The notes under the pieces: generated by a model
What the model was told of the DNA's origin: nothing
The model's database searches: none
What the model saw: only the letters and a program-made list of their open reading frames with translations
Part shown: positions 34,481 to 44,640 of the stretch, piece by piece
Layout: each line of letters starts with the position of its first letter
Position numbering within the stretch: position 1 is the first letter of the stretch
Program-made: the position numbers and the translations under genes
Source: Mycolicibacterium arenosum
GTDB taxonomy: Bacteria; Actinomycetota; Actinomycetes; Mycobacteriales; Mycobacteriaceae
Assembly (NCBI RefSeq): GCF_024320865.1
Contig: NZ_JANDBD010000003.1
Coordinates: forward strand, 248,001-312,000
Direction of reading: 5' to 3'
Length of the DNA: 64,000 nucleotides

Positions 34481-35394
34481 CGCTCACCTTCGACGACGTT
34501 CACGTCGACGAACTCCGGCTGCTGGAGGCGGAGGCCGTCCACATCATCCGGGAGGTCGTGGCCGAACTGCAGCGCCCGGTGCTGCTGTTCTCCGCGGGCA
34601 AGGACTCGATCGTGCTACTGCGGTTGGCGGAGAAGGCGTTTCGGCCGTCACCGCTTCCGTTCCCGGTGTTGCACGTCGACACCGGCCACAACTTCGCCGA
34701 GGTCATCGACTTCCGCGACCGGCGACTGAACGAACACGGCCACAAGCTGATCGTCGGCTCGGTGCAGGAGACCATCGACAGCGGTCGCGTCGCCGACCCC
34801 GGCGCGGGAGCGTCGCGCAACCGGCAGCAGACCCGCACGCTGCTCGACGCCCTCGAGGCGGGCGGCTTCGACGCGGCGTTCGGCGGCGCCCGGCGCGACG
34901 AGGAACGGGCCCGCGCGAAGGAGCGGATCCTGAGCTTCCGCGACGAGTTCGGCCAGTGGGACCCGCGGGCGCAACGGCCCGAACCGTGGTCGCTGTACAA
35001 CGGGCGCATCCGCAAGGGAGAGCAGGTCCGGGTGTTCCCGCTGAGCAACTGGACCGAGCTCGACATCTGGCGCTACATCGAGCTGGAGAACCTCGAGCTG
35101 CCGTCGATCTACTTCGCGCACGAGCGCGAGGTGCTGGAGCGCGACGGCATCCTGCTGGCGGTGTCGGAATACGTTCAGCCGCAGGGCGACGAGATCTCGG
35201 CGGTGGAGTGGGTTCGCTATCGCACCGTGGGTGACCTGACCATCACCGGCGCGGTGCGGTCCCGCGCCACCGACATCACGGGCGTGATCTCCGAGATCTC
35301 GGCGGCGACGGTGTCCGAGCGCGGCGAGACCCGCGCCGACGACCGCACGTCCGTGGCCGCGATGGAAGACCGCAAGCGGGAAGGCTACTTCTGA
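34477..35394 (+). CDS. cysD: Sulfate adenylyltransferase subunit CysD
   Basis: The 305-residue small subunit of ATP sulfurylase forms APS from sulfate and ATP. It shows the PP-loop motif [16 protein letters not shown] near residue 35, the [16 protein letters not shown] segment, and the C-terminal [15 protein letters not shown] typical of CysD. It works with the GTPase CysN encoded one base downstream. The start overlaps the Stf0 stop. Confidence 0.95.
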   Translation: MTLTFDDVHVDELRLLEAEAVHIIREVVAELQRPVLLFSAGKDSIVLLRLAEKAFRPSPLPFPVLHVDTGHNFAEVIDFRDRRLNEHGHKLIVGSVQETIDSGRVADPGAGASRNRQQTRTLLDALEAGGFDAAFGGARRDEERARAKERILSFRDEFGQWDPRAQRPEPWSLYNGRIRKGEQVRVFPLSNWTELDIWRYIELENLELPSIYFAHEREVLERDGILLAVSEYVQPQGDEISAVEWVRYRTVGDLTITGAVRSRATDITGVISEISAATVSERGETRADDRTSVAAMEDRKREGYF

Positions 35395-35395
35395 T

Positions 35396-37252
35396 ATGAC
35401 GAGGCAACTGCTGCGCATCACCACCGCGGGTTCCGTCGACGACGGCAAGAGCACCCTGATCGGCCGGCTGATGCACGACACCGACAGCCTGCCGCTCGAC
35501 CACCTCGAGGCGGTCACCGACGACGAGGGCATCGCGGATCTGGCGGCACTGTCGGACGGCCTGCGCGCCGAGCGGGAACAGGGCATCACGATCGACGTGG
35601 CCTACCGCTTCTTCTCGACGGAGAGCAGGAGCTACATCCTGGCCGACACCCCCGGCCACGAGCGATACACCAGGAACATGTTCACCGGCGCGTCCAACGC
35701 CCACGTGGCGACGCTGCTGGTCGACGCCCGCGCCGGCGTTCTGCGCCAGACCCGTCGACACGCCCGCATCGCGAAACTGCTTGGCATTAAACACTTCGTC
35801 GCCGCGGTGAACAAGATCGACCTGGTCGACTTCGACAAGGGCCGCTTCAGCGAGGTGGAGGCCGACCTGCGGCTGCTGGCCGACCGGCTGGGCCTACCGG
35901 AGCTCACCGTGATCCCGGTCGCGGCCAAGCTGGGCGACAACATCGTCGAGAGGTCGGACAACACCCCCTGGTACGACGGGCCCACCCTGCTCGAGTACTT
36001 CGAGGACATCGAACTCTCGGCACCCCATCCCGAGGCGGCGAATCTGCGGCTCGCCGTGCAGTGGGTGTCGCGGCCCACCGCCGACGATCGCCGTCGCTAC
36101 ACCGGTCGGCTGTCGGCGGGCACGCTGCGCGTCGGCGATCCGATCGTCTCGCTGCCCGCGGGCACCTCGTCGACCATCACCAGGCTCGACACTCTCGACG
36201 ACGCTCGCGAGGTGGCCGTCGCGCCGCTGTCGGTGTCGATCGAACTGGCCGACGACATCGACGTCGGCCGCGGCGATGTGTTCGTCAGCGGCGCCGAGGA
36301 TGCCGCACACCCTGTGCTCGCCAGGGAGGTGGACGCCACGGTGTGCTGGTTCACCGAAACCCCGCTGCGCGCGGGCGATCGTGTGGCGTTCAAGCAGGGC
36401 ACCCGCACGGTCCGGGCGACGGTACAGGCGCTGCACACCCGGTTGGATCCCGAGACGCTGGACGACCTCGATCAGCCGGTCGAGCTGGGGCTCAACGACA
36501 TCGGTTCCGTCACACTGCGGACGAGCTCGGTCGTCGTCGCCGACCCCTATGCGGAGAACCGCGACAACGGCGCGTTCATCCTCATCGACGAGACGTCCAA
36601 CGACACCGTCGGCGCGGGCACCATCACCGAAGCCCGTGAGGTCAAGCCGGGTGAGCAGACGCGCAACGACATCCGCTGGCACCCGTCGTCACTCGATCGG
36701 GATTACCGCTGGGGGAGGACCGAGCAGCGCGGTGCCACGATCTGGTTCACCGGGCTGCCGGCCTCCGGAAAGTCGACGCTCGCAGTAGCCGTCGAACGCG
36801 CGCTGGTCGAGTCCGGCGACGTCGCATACCTGCTCGACGGGGACAACATCCGGCACGGGCTGTCCGACGATCTCGGCTTCTCCGCGGGCGACCGGGCCGA
36901 GAACATCCGTCGCGTCGGCCATCTCACGCGACTGTTCGCCGACGCGGGTGTGGTGGCGTTGGCGTCGCTGGTGTCGCCGTTGAGGTCCGACAGGGAGATC
37001 GCCCGCGCGCTCAACGACGCCGCCAAGTTGCCGTTCCTCGAGGTGTACGTGTCGACGTCGGTCGAGGAGTGCGAACGCCGCGACCCGAAGGGCCTGTACA
37101 AGCGCGCCCGCGCCGGAGAACTCAAGGGGCTCACCGGAATAGACGCGCCGTACGAGCCACCGGAGAGCGCCGACCTGGTGGTCGACACCACGGGCGCGAA
37201 CATCGACGACCTGGTGGTGCAGGTGCTCGAGTTATTGCGCAGTAAGCGCTAG
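35396..37252 (+). CDS. cysNC: Bifunctional CysNC: sulfate adenylyltransferase GTPase subunit / APS kinase
   Basis: A 618-residue fusion. The N-terminal ~430 residues form the CysN GTPase ([15 protein letters not shown]1, DTPGHERY G3, NKID G4, EF-Tu-like domains 2 and 3), which drives APS synthesis. The C-terminal ~180 residues form APS kinase (GLPASGKST near residue 455), giving PAPS. The fusion is the normal mycobacterial arrangement. It starts one base after cysD. Its stop shares CTAG with the convergent methyltransferase gene. Confidence 0.95.
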   Translation: MTRQLLRITTAGSVDDGKSTLIGRLMHDTDSLPLDHLEAVTDDEGIADLAALSDGLRAEREQGITIDVAYRFFSTESRSYILADTPGHERYTRNMFTGASNAHVATLLVDARAGVLRQTRRHARIAKLLGIKHFVAAVNKIDLVDFDKGRFSEVEADLRLLADRLGLPELTVIPVAAKLGDNIVERSDNTPWYDGPTLLEYFEDIELSAPHPEAANLRLAVQWVSRPTADDRRRYTGRLSAGTLRVGDPIVSLPAGTSSTITRLDTLDDAREVAVAPLSVSIELADDIDVGRGDVFVSGAEDAAHPVLAREVDATVCWFTETPLRAGDRVAFKQGTRTVRATVQALHTRLDPETLDDLDQPVELGLNDIGSVTLRTSSVVVADPYAENRDNGAFILIDETSNDTVGAGTITEAREVKPGEQTRNDIRWHPSSLDRDYRWGRTEQRGATIWFTGLPASGKSTLAVAVERALVESGDVAYLLDGDNIRHGLSDDLGFSAGDRAENIRRVGHLTRLFADAGVVALASLVSPLRSDREIARALNDAAKLPFLEVYVSTSVEECERRDPKGLYKRARAGELKGLTGIDAPYEPPESADLVVDTTGANIDDLVVQVLELLRSKR

Positions 37253-38013
37253 CCGACGCGCGCCACCACGAAGATCCGCCGGAACGGGTAGAACGTCGTC
37301 CCGTCGGGCCGCATCGGGTACGCCTCGGCCAGCACCGGGATCATCGCCTGCCGGTAGCTCTCCCACTGGTCGTCGGTGAGCCTGCTCCTCACCTGAGTCA
37401 GTGCGGTTCCGGTGATCCAGTCCAACACCGGTGTGTCACCGGTCAACTGGTGTACGTAGGTGGTCTCCCACGCGTCGACTGCACAACCCGCGTCGGTCAG
37501 CGCGCCCGCGTAACTCTCCGGCGGTTCGACCGAGTTCCCCTGTCGCCACGGCATGTCGCGCAACGGCTCTGCGAACTCGGGGCGGCAAGCCACCTCGCGC
37601 ATCGCCCGGTGCGACGGCAGCTCGACGTTGTTCGGCACCTGGAACGCGATCCACGACCCCGCCGCGAGTTCGCTCGCCCACCGCGTGACGATCGCCCTGT
37701 GGTCGGGGAGCCACTGCAGCGCCGCGTTCGACACCACGACGTCCGTGTCGGGTTTCGGCGTCCACTCGGCTATCCCGCCCACGACGGCGTCGATCCCGCG
37801 GTCCCGCGCCGCGGCCACCATCTCCTCGGAACTGTCCACGGCCTCCAGCGCGGCGTCGGGCCAGCGCTGCGCGAGGGTCGCCGTCAGATTCCCCGGTCCA
37901 CAGCCGAGGTCGACGACGCGGCGCGGCGACTCGGCGCGCACCCTCCCGATCAGATCGAAGAACGGTCGCCCGCGATGGTCCGCGAAGGCCAGGTACACAT
38001 CGGGATTCCACAT
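37249..38013 (-). CDS. tam: Trans-aconitate 2-methyltransferase-like SAM-dependent methyltransferase
   Basis: A 254-residue class I methyltransferase. It has the SAM-binding motif [14 protein letters not shown], then [11 protein letters not shown], and Tam-typical WNPDVYLAF at the start and [14 protein letters not shown] in the middle. It should methylate trans-aconitate or a related acid. The ATG at 38013 starts at MWNPDVY as in the family; upstream in-frame starts would overlap the divergent gene. Only 19 bases separate it from that divergent amidohydrolase. It corresponds by memory to Rv0294. Confidence 0.85.
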   Translation of the reverse strand: MWNPDVYLAFADHRGRPFFDLIGRVRAESPRRVVDLGCGPGNLTATLAQRWPDAALEAVDSSEEMVAAARDRGIDAVVGGIAEWTPKPDTDVVVSNAALQWLPDHRAIVTRWASELAAGSWIAFQVPNNVELPSHRAMREVACRPEFAEPLRDMPWRQGNSVEPPESYAGALTDAGCAVDAWETTYVHQLTGDTPVLDWITGTALTQVRSRLTDDQWESYRQAMIPVLAEAYPMRPDGTTFYPFRRIFVVARVG

Positions 38014-38032
38014 GTGCCTATGGTCGAACACG

Positions 38033-38914
38033 ATGGACGAATCAGAAGCGGTACGCGGAATCTGGACCGATCTCGGGCTGCCCGGCCTCGTCGACGTGCA
38101 CACCCACTTCATGCCCAAGCGCGTGATGGACAAGGTCTGGCAGTACTTCGACGCCGCCGGGCCGCTGGTAGGCCGCGCGTGGCCCATCACCTACCGCACC
38201 GACGAGGCGCACCGGCTCGACACCCTGCGCGGCTTCGGCGTGCAGGCGTTCACGTCGCTGGTCTACGCGCACAAGCCGGACATGGCGGCATGGCTCAACC
38301 AGTGGGCGGCCCAGTTCGCCGCGACCACGCCGGACTGCCTGCCGACCGCCACGTTCTACCCCGAGCCCGGTGCCGCCGCGTACGTCGCCGACGCCATCGC
38401 ACGCGGCACCAGGGTGTTCAAGGCGCACGTGCAGGTGGGCGGTTACGACCCAACCGACCCGTTGCTGCGCGACGTATGGGGTGTCCTCGAGGATGCGGGC
38501 GTCCCGGTCGTCATCCACTGCGGCTCGGGCCCCGCACCCGGCCTGCACACCGGCCCCGAGCCCATCGCGGCCGTCCTGGCCGAGCATCCGCGGCTGCGAC
38601 TCGTCGTCGCCCACCTGGGGATGCCGGAATACGTCGAGTTCCTCGATCTGTGCGATCGCCACCCCGAGGTCCGACTCGACACGACCATGGCGTTCACGCC
38701 GTTCGCCGAGGAGACCATGCCGTTTCCACCCGACGCGCTGCCGCGGCTGCGCGAGCACGGCGACCGCGTTCTGTTCGGTAGCGACTTCCCCAACATCCCG
38801 TACGGATACCTCGAGGCGATCACGGTGCTGACCCGGCTCGACGGGATGGACGACGACTGGCTGCGCGGCGTGCTGTACCGGAACGCGGCCCGGCTGTTCG
38901 AGCTGGCGGGTTAA
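38033..38914 (+). CDS. Amidohydrolase family 2 protein
   Basis: A 293-residue Amidohydro_2 metal-dependent hydrolase. Metal ligands are seen in LVDVHTHFM (N-terminus), VVIHCGSG and VVAHLGMPE in the middle, and [12 protein letters not shown] near the C-terminus. It is shorter than the amidohydrolase near 4 kb and belongs to a different subgroup. The substrate is unknown. It starts 19 bases from the divergent methyltransferase gene and is followed after 9 bases by the alpha/beta hydrolase gene. Confidence 0.85.
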   Translation: MDESEAVRGIWTDLGLPGLVDVHTHFMPKRVMDKVWQYFDAAGPLVGRAWPITYRTDEAHRLDTLRGFGVQAFTSLVYAHKPDMAAWLNQWAAQFAATTPDCLPTATFYPEPGAAAYVADAIARGTRVFKAHVQVGGYDPTDPLLRDVWGVLEDAGVPVVIHCGSGPAPGLHTGPEPIAAVLAEHPRLRLVVAHLGMPEYVEFLDLCDRHPEVRLDTTMAFTPFAEETMPFPPDALPRLREHGDRVLFGSDFPNIPYGYLEAITVLTRLDGMDDDWLRGVLYRNAARLFELAG

Positions 38915-38923
38915 CATCGGGCT

Positions 38924-40126
38924 GTGGTCGGAGAGTCGTCGAGCGTTCCCGTCTATCCGCCCATCCCGGTTCCCGACGTTCCCGGAGCCGATGCGACCGC
39001 CCGCGGCCTGCCACGGCGCCAGGACCTGACATGGAAGCAGAAGGTCATCGTCGACGGTTCCGCTGTCGCGGACATCGGGTTGCGCACCGCGATCGCGTCG
39101 ATCGTCGGAACGGCGATGCTGCCGACGATCGCGGGCGCCCTGCTGCGGCCTGAGGACTCCCGTGCCGAGCGCGATGCCCTTCGGTTCTACGCCGAACTCG
39201 GTGCCGCCAGGGACCCGGCGCTGTCGTTCCCCGCCCCGTCCGAGCCCCCGCGCGTCGCGTCGCGGCCCGCCAACCCGGTGGCCGAGTGGCTCGCTCACGG
39301 CAGCGTGCACGACATCAGGTTCAGAAGCAGCTTCGAAGCCGTCAATCCCGCTGTGCGAGAACGTCGTCGGGGCTATGAGCGTAACAACGTGGTGCACGCC
39401 CAGCACTGGCGGCACGACGACGGACCGCACCCCACGCTGTGCCTGATCCACGGTTTCATGGGTTCGGCCTACCTCTTCAACGGGTTGTTCTTCTCGCTGC
39501 CGTGGTTCTACCGGTCAGGATACGACGTGCTGCTGTACACACTGCCGTTTCACGGTCGGAGGGCCGAGAAGCACTCGCCCTTCAGCGGTTACGGCTTCTT
39601 CGCCGACGGGTTCGCGGGCTTCGCGGAGTCGATGGCCCAGGCCGTGCACGACTTCCGGTCGGTTCTCGACTATCTCGAGTACACGGGGGTGGATCGCATC
39701 GCCCTGACCGGGATGTCACTCGGCGGCTACACCTCGGCGCTGATCGCCGGCGTCGACGACCGCATCCAGGCCGTCATCCCGAATGTGCCTGTGGTGACTC
39801 CGGAGTCGCAGTTCGACGAGTGGTTTCCCGCGAATCTCCTCGTCAAGCTCGGCAACCGCATCGCGGGTACCGATCCGGAACTGTCGTCGGCGGCGGCGCG
39901 CTACCACTCACCGCTGAACTACCCTCCGCTGGTACCGAAGGACCGCAGGCTCATCATCACCGGGCTCGGCGATCGGCTGGCCCCGCCCGAGCAGGCCGAG
40001 GCGCTGTGGCGGCACTGGGATCGCTGCGCGTTCCACTGGTTCCCCGGAAACCACATCCTGCACGTCAGCCAACCCGACTACCTGCGCCGGATGACGCGGT
40101 TCCTACGCGGGTTCATGTTCGAGTAG
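38924..40126 (+). CDS. Alpha/beta-hydrolase
   Basis: A 400-residue hydrolase with a GTG start. Features are the oxyanion region CLIHGFMGS, nucleophile elbow TGMSLGGYTS (Ser near residue 264), a probable acid in TGLGDRLAPPEQ and the catalytic His in GNHILHV. The ~140 N-terminal residues have no clear domain. A TAACAT -10-like hexamer ends 6 bases before the GTG, suggesting a leaderless transcript. From memory it is the counterpart of Rv0293c, which also adjoins eccE3. Substrate unknown. Confidence 0.82.
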   Translation: MVGESSSVPVYPPIPVPDVPGADATARGLPRRQDLTWKQKVIVDGSAVADIGLRTAIASIVGTAMLPTIAGALLRPEDSRAERDALRFYAELGAARDPALSFPAPSEPPRVASRPANPVAEWLAHGSVHDIRFRSSFEAVNPAVRERRRGYERNNVVHAQHWRHDDGPHPTLCLIHGFMGSAYLFNGLFFSLPWFYRSGYDVLLYTLPFHGRRAEKHSPFSGYGFFADGFAGFAESMAQAVHDFRSVLDYLEYTGVDRIALTGMSLGGYTSALIAGVDDRIQAVIPNVPVVTPESQFDEWFPANLLVKLGNRIAGTDPELSSAAARYHSPLNYPPLVPKDRRLIITGLGDRLAPPEQAEALWRHWDRCAFHWFPGNHILHVSQPDYLRRMTRFLRGFMFE

Positions 40127-40131
40127 CCGTT

Positions 40132-40324
40132 TTCTGCACCTGGGTCGTGCAACGCGTCACCACCGACGACCCTCGTGCGGAACTCGGCACGGGTGTCACC
40201 CAACTCTGCACGAGGGTCATTGATCGCGTCACAACACAGCCATCGTGCAGCACTCGGCGCTGTCGACACTGATTTCTGCACCGGGGTCGTGCATCGCGTC
40301 ACCACCGACCACCCTGGTGCAGAA
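40132..40324. repeat. Three 51-nt imperfect palindromic repeats
   Basis: Units at 40132-40182, ~40203-40252 and 40274-40324. Units 1 and 3 differ at about five of 51 positions; unit 2 is more diverged. Each begins TTCTGCAC and ends GTGCAGAA or a variant, so it can fold into a hairpin around a CGCGTCACCACCGAC-type loop. They lie between the stops of the alpha/beta hydrolase and the proline-rich protein, like REP-type elements or bidirectional terminators. Confidence 0.7.
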
Positions 40325-40337
40325 GTCCAGTAGCCAC

Positions 40338-40904
40338 TCAGAGGATCCCGCCGCCGCCGAGCAGGCCGCCGGGCGGCGTGTCCCCCGGCGCGGGAGCCTG
40401 TTGATTGGGGAACGGCACCCGCGACGACGGGCTCACGCTGATCGGCGTGCGCAGCGAGGGGGTCGGTGCCTGCCGCGACTGCGGCGGGGCCGGGGTCGGC
40501 GTCGGCGTGGACACCGCCGCCGTCGTCCGCGGATTCGCCGGCACGGCCGTGGTCACCGGCACGGCGGTGGGCACCGGCGCATCGGGAGGCGGCGCCGGAG
40601 CCGGCGGCGGCGTTTCCGCGACGGGTTGACCGGTGCTGACCTGAGCCGGCGTGGGACGGGTGGACGATGTCTCCGGCACCGGACCGGTCGGGCCCGGATC
40701 CGGCCACATCAGCACCACGCCGATCGCGACACCCGCGACCGCTGCGACCGCGAGCAACCCGACCGAACGGCCGCGCCGGTCCCCCGCAGACTCGTCGGCC
40801 ACCGGCCCCTCCACCGGAACCTCGGTCGTCGTCGTATCGCCGGCGACGGGCTCGAAGAGGTACTCGAACTCACCTCGCGCTTCGCCGGGGTGTGGCCCCG
40901 CCAT
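40338..40904 (-). CDS. Proline/threonine-rich single-pass membrane protein at the end of the ESX-3 operon
   Basis: A 188-residue protein. The cytoplasmic N-terminal ~47 residues are followed by one helix (VGLLAVAAVAGVAIGVVLMW) and an exported Pro/Ala/Thr-rich tail ending GGLLGGGGIL. No family is recognised. It is on the same strand as eccE3, 9 bases after that gene's stop, so it is probably co-transcribed with ESX-3 and could be a cell-wall-spanning accessory part. That role is inferred from position only. Confidence 0.7.
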   Translation of the reverse strand: MAGPHPGEARGEFEYLFEPVAGDTTTTEVPVEGPVADESAGDRRGRSVGLLAVAAVAGVAIGVVLMWPDPGPTGPVPETSSTRPTPAQVSTGQPVAETPPPAPAPPPDAPVPTAVPVTTAVPANPRTTAAVSTPTPTPAPPQSRQAPTPSLRTPISVSPSSRVPFPNQQAPAPGDTPPGGLLGGGGIL

Positions 40905-40913
40905 GCGGCGATA

Positions 40914-41843
40914 CTACAAGTGGCTTTGCTGCACCGGCGCCGACTTCGTCGACCCGACCCGCCACGTGATGCGCTCGAGCAGCCCGTCCGGTACCGGGAC
41001 CTCGGCGATACCCAACCGCCCAGCCGACGTGGGATCCAGCGCGGTCAGCAGTGGACGCTGCGCTCCGCGGTGCACGACGAGACCGTCCAGTGGCGCGCCG
41101 CGCACGGGTTCGGCGGTCCGGACGGCACATGCCGCCGCGACCGTCGGGCGCGCCGTAGTCCCGCTGAACTCCAGCGTCACCCACGTCTCGGTGGGCTGGG
41201 CCGACACCTCGGCGAGCCGATCTCCCAGCCGGTCGTCGACGCGAAGGCCGTAGGCGGAGACGAACCCGAACTCGTCGTCGACACCGGTCCACGTCTCCCT
41301 GCCGGACTGGCCGAGCAGCGCAGCGGCGGCGTTGACGGCCGTCACCTCCAGTCCCGTCTCGCGCAGATGGTCCGCGAGCCGGCGGCCGACGACCTCCGTC
41401 GTGTCGTACAGCGGCAGGTCGGGCGACCGGGCCCGCAGGGCCGCCAGGTTGTCCACCGCGTCCAGCGTCATCCCGATCCACGTCGTGCGAGCGCCGACCC
41501 GATCGCGGCTGGTGATGCGCACGCTGGCGCACCTCACACCGAAACGGTCGACGTAACCCGCGACCAGTGGCAGCGAAAGATCCACTCCCGCAGGATCGTC
41601 CACCTGTAGGAGGATCATCATCCGATCGGCGTGGCGGCGAGCGGGCGTCGTTCCGCGCCTGCGCCACATCGCGATCCTACGGCTGAGCATCGTCGTCAGG
41701 AACAGTCCACGCCACCACGCGAAGGTGATCAGCATGACGGCGACCGCGCCCCCGACGATCCAGCGGTCGATCACCGACTGCCACGGGTACGCCATGGCGG
41801 CCAGCACGACGGCCAACAGCGCCAACGAGATTCGGATGGTCAC
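40914..41843 (-). CDS. eccE3: ESX-3 membrane component EccE3
   Basis: A 309-residue protein with two N-terminal helices (ISLALLAVVLAAMAYPW; WIVGGAVAVMLITFAWW) and a large extracytoplasmic-adjacent domain, as in EccE of the type VII membrane complex. It starts at GTG 41843, overlapping mycP3 by 4 nt (GTGA). It stabilises the EccB-C-D-E pore. Identification rests on membrane layout, size and last-core position in the operon. Confidence 0.88.
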   Translation of the reverse strand: MTIRISLALLAVVLAAMAYPWQSVIDRWIVGGAVAVMLITFAWWRGLFLTTMLSRRIAMWRRRGTTPARRHADRMMILLQVDDPAGVDLSLPLVAGYVDRFGVRCASVRITSRDRVGARTTWIGMTLDAVDNLAALRARSPDLPLYDTTEVVGRRLADHLRETGLEVTAVNAAAALLGQSGRETWTGVDDEFGFVSAYGLRVDDRLGDRLAEVSAQPTETWVTLEFSGTTARPTVAAACAVRTAEPVRGAPLDGLVVHRGAQRPLLTALDPTSAGRLGIAEVPVPDGLLERITWRVGSTKSAPVQQSHL

Positions 41844-43243
41844 AGGGTCTCCTTCCGGCGGTTCGCAGCGACCGCCGCAGTCACAATCGCTCCGAGCACC
41901 AGCACAGCGGTGCCCGCCAGCGCGACGGCTCGCGGGGTGTGGTCCTCGGACGCGGGTTCGGCGGGCGCCGCGATCGCCTCGGACGCCACCGCGCCGCCGT
42001 CCTCGGCCACCGCACTGACGTCCCACGTGAGCGCCGCGGTCGGATCAACCGCTCCGGCGCCGACGAGGTTCGACGGCGCCCGAGCGGCGCCGCGGGCGCT
42101 CGCGGTCATCCGATCGACCACCTGCTGCGCCTTCAACTCGGGAAACCTGCTGCGCACCAACGCCACGACGCCCGACACGTAGGCCGCCGCGAAACTCGAG
42201 CTCAACAGAGGGAAGAGCTCACCCTTATCGTTGGGCAGGGCGTTCGCCAGACCGCCGTCGTCACCGTTGCCGACCGAGGCGATGAACTCACCGGGTGCGG
42301 CGATGCCCACCCACGGTCCGGCCATCGTGAACGCCGACGCCCGGCCGGTCGGGGTGAGCGAACCGACCGACAGCACGTACTGGTTCCACATCGACGGGAT
42401 CGACACCGACGTCACGCCCGCCCAGTCGCGCGGGTCCTCGGGCCTGCCGGGATCCGACAGCGGATTGGAGGGGCACGCCGAGCCGGGGTTCAGCCCGGCC
42501 TGATTGTTTCCGGCCGCGGCGACGACGACGGCGTCCTTCTCGACGGTGGCGTATCGCAGCGCGGCGCCCAGCGGGTTCTGGTCGACGTCGACTCCCGCGG
42601 GGAAGCACGTCACCGACGACACGTTGATGACACGGGCGCCGAGGTCGGCGGCGCGAACGACGGCCCGCGCCAACGTCGTGACGTCGACGACGGCACGGGT
42701 GACGACGGGGTCCTGCCGCGCCGCTGCGGACGCATCCCGCGGCGAGAACTTGGCCGACGTCGACCGAATCGACAGCACGCGCGCGCCGGGCGCCACCCCG
42801 GAGAACCCATCCGGGCCAGGCTGTCCCGCGATGAGGCCCGCCACCAGCGTGCCGTGGCCGTCGCAGTCGGTCAGACCGTCGGTCGACTCGACGAAGTCAC
42901 CGCCGGGCTCGACGTTCGGCAGCCGCGGACCCGGCCGCACCCCGGTGTCGATGACCGCGACGAGTTGCCCGTCGCCCCTGCTGAACTCCCACGCCTCCGG
43001 CAGGGTGAGCATCGGCTGGTTCGGGCCCGCAGCACCGGGGTCGGTACCGGGCAGCACGCCCGCCACCGCGCACGGCGACCGCTGTGCGTACGTGGTCACC
43101 GGGCCAGCGGCACCCGGTGGCGGGGCCACCCCCGGCGCGACCTTCGGCGGCGTGATCGCTCCAGCGGCCGGGCAGGCGGTCATCGCGACGGCGGCAACGG
43201 CCGTCAGCACCGCGAGTCCCCTGCGCGTCGAAAGGCGCGTCAC
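41840..43243 (-). CDS. mycP3: Mycosin MycP3, ESX-3 subtilisin-like membrane protease
   Basis: A 467-residue mycosin. It has a signal segment, the catalytic Asp in AVIDTGV (near residue 97), His in DCDGHGTLVAG, and Ser in LLSSSFAAAYVSG (near residue 349), plus a C-terminal membrane helix (AVALAGTAVLVLGAIVTAAVAA). It sits on the periplasmic face and is required for ESX complex stability. The start GTG at 43243 overlaps eccD3 by 4 nt; longer upstream frames are not supported. The SSSF motif replaces the more usual GTSF around the nucleophile. Confidence 0.93.
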   Translation of the reverse strand: MTRLSTRRGLAVLTAVAAVAMTACPAAGAITPPKVAPGVAPPPGAAGPVTTYAQRSPCAVAGVLPGTDPGAAGPNQPMLTLPEAWEFSRGDGQLVAVIDTGVRPGPRLPNVEPGGDFVESTDGLTDCDGHGTLVAGLIAGQPGPDGFSGVAPGARVLSIRSTSAKFSPRDASAAARQDPVVTRAVVDVTTLARAVVRAADLGARVINVSSVTCFPAGVDVDQNPLGAALRYATVEKDAVVVAAAGNNQAGLNPGSACPSNPLSDPGRPEDPRDWAGVTSVSIPSMWNQYVLSVGSLTPTGRASAFTMAGPWVGIAAPGEFIASVGNGDDGGLANALPNDKGELFPLLSSSFAAAYVSGVVALVRSRFPELKAQQVVDRMTASARGAARAPSNLVGAGAVDPTAALTWDVSAVAEDGGAVASEAIAAPAEPASEDHTPRAVALAGTAVLVLGAIVTAAVAANRRKETL

Positions 43244-44640
43244 CGATTGAGCACCCACGCGAAGAGTCCGACGAGGAAGGCGAGCACCGGTATCAGCGAC
43301 GCGTCGACACCGGACGACAGGAAGCCGACCAGTCGACGCGTCGGCAGCGAGTACGTGTCCGGCGAGGCCACCTTCGGGAACAGCGCGGCGACGACCCACA
43401 GCGCGGTCAACGCGGCCAGCGCGCCCAAGACCCACCAGGCGGCGGTGAACCGGCCCTCGGCGATGAACGCCACCAGGAATCCGAGCGCGATCAGGAACGG
43501 CTGGGCCAGTAGCCACGCCTTGCACGGTGCGGAGTCCCACACCCTGGCCCGCAGCACGGCGCCGAGCGCCACCGCTGCGCCGACGTACCAGGACCAGTAC
43601 GAAACACCCTGCGGCGCAGCGATCGTCACTGCACCCGCGGTGCCGAGCAGCACCCCGCCGGCGATGAAACCCGTCTGATGCGAATCGCTGAGGCGAACCC
43701 GGCGCGGCAGATCGCGCAGCACCCCGATGGGCGGCGCTGACGGCGTCGGATCGCCCGGCGCCGGAATCTGCGGGACGGGGAAGCGCGCCCACAGCGCGGA
43801 CAGCTGCGGCGCCTGCACGGTCACCAGCAGTGCCAGCACGATCAGTATCGCGGCCACGACGGACGTGCTCGGTTCCCAGAGCACCGACGTTCCCGCGGTG
43901 ACGATCACCCCGAAGCCGACTACGGAGACCGCCGTGAAGACGGCGATCGCCCGTTCGGCGATGGTGATGCTGACGATCGACCACGCCGTCACTCCGGCGG
44001 CGGCGAGCAACACCTGGGCCGCGCCGAAGTCGCCGGGCACCGCCAATGCGAAAGCCGCAGCGATCGGAGCCAGCGCGGCAACCGACAGTGCGGTCGACAG
44101 GTGCTGCGACGCCGCCCGCACCATCAGCGCCCCGAGGACCGTGGCGACGGCGACAGCGCTGGCGACCACGAGCGCCGCGCTGCCTCCGGTGCTCGCGCGG
44201 TGGAGAGCCGCCAGCGCGGTGGCCACCACGATCAGTCCGACCAGGGCCACCCCGGCGAATCGACCGATGTGTGTTGACCCCCAGGGCTTCTCGCGCGCGG
44301 CCGAGAAGATCACCGCGGCGTCACCGATGTCCTCGACGATGCGCGGCGCGGCCGGTCCGGCGGGAACGGGCTGCAGCGCCAGCAGGTCGCCGTCGACCAC
44401 ACCCACGGTGTCGAGCGTGGCGTCGAGACTGAACGGAGCACCGCCGACCGGCGCGAGCGAGAGCGTCATCGGAGTCGCGTCGTCATCGTCGTCGCTCGGC
44501 GGCAGTGCCAACCTGCGGACCGTGGGCAGGATCTCGCGCAGCGGCAGTTCGGTGGGCAGTGCCATGTCGGTGACGCGACCGCCGGCCTGACCGTCCGAGC
44601 CGCCGGTGGCCAAGACGGCGACGCGGACGATCGGCATCAC
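43240..44640 (-). CDS. eccD3: ESX-3 membrane channel component EccD3
   Basis: About 466 residues: an N-terminal ubiquitin-like cytosolic domain (IVRVAVLATGG...LPLREILPTVRRLAL) followed by 11 predicted membrane helices. EccD dimers form the bulk of the ESX transmembrane pore. The start is read as GTG 44640, which overlaps the espG3 stop as GTGA like the next two junctions; ATG 44637 and a longer ATG 44673 are alternatives. C-terminal end GLFAWVLNR. Confidence 0.9.
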   Translation of the reverse strand: MMPIVRVAVLATGGSDGQAGGRVTDMALPTELPLREILPTVRRLALPPSDDDDDATPMTLSLAPVGGAPFSLDATLDTVGVVDGDLLALQPVPAGPAAPRIVEDIGDAAVIFSAAREKPWGSTHIGRFAGVALVGLIVVATALAALHRASTGGSAALVVASAVAVATVLGALMVRAASQHLSTALSVAALAPIAAAFALAVPGDFGAAQVLLAAAGVTAWSIVSITIAERAIAVFTAVSVVGFGVIVTAGTSVLWEPSTSVVAAILIVLALLVTVQAPQLSALWARFPVPQIPAPGDPTPSAPPIGVLRDLPRRVRLSDSHQTGFIAGGVLLGTAGAVTIAAPQGVSYWSWYVGAAVALGAVLRARVWDSAPCKAWLLAQPFLIALGFLVAFIAEGRFTAAWWVLGALAALTALWVVAALFPKVASPDTYSLPTRRLVGFLSSGVDASLIPVLAFLVGLFAWVLNR

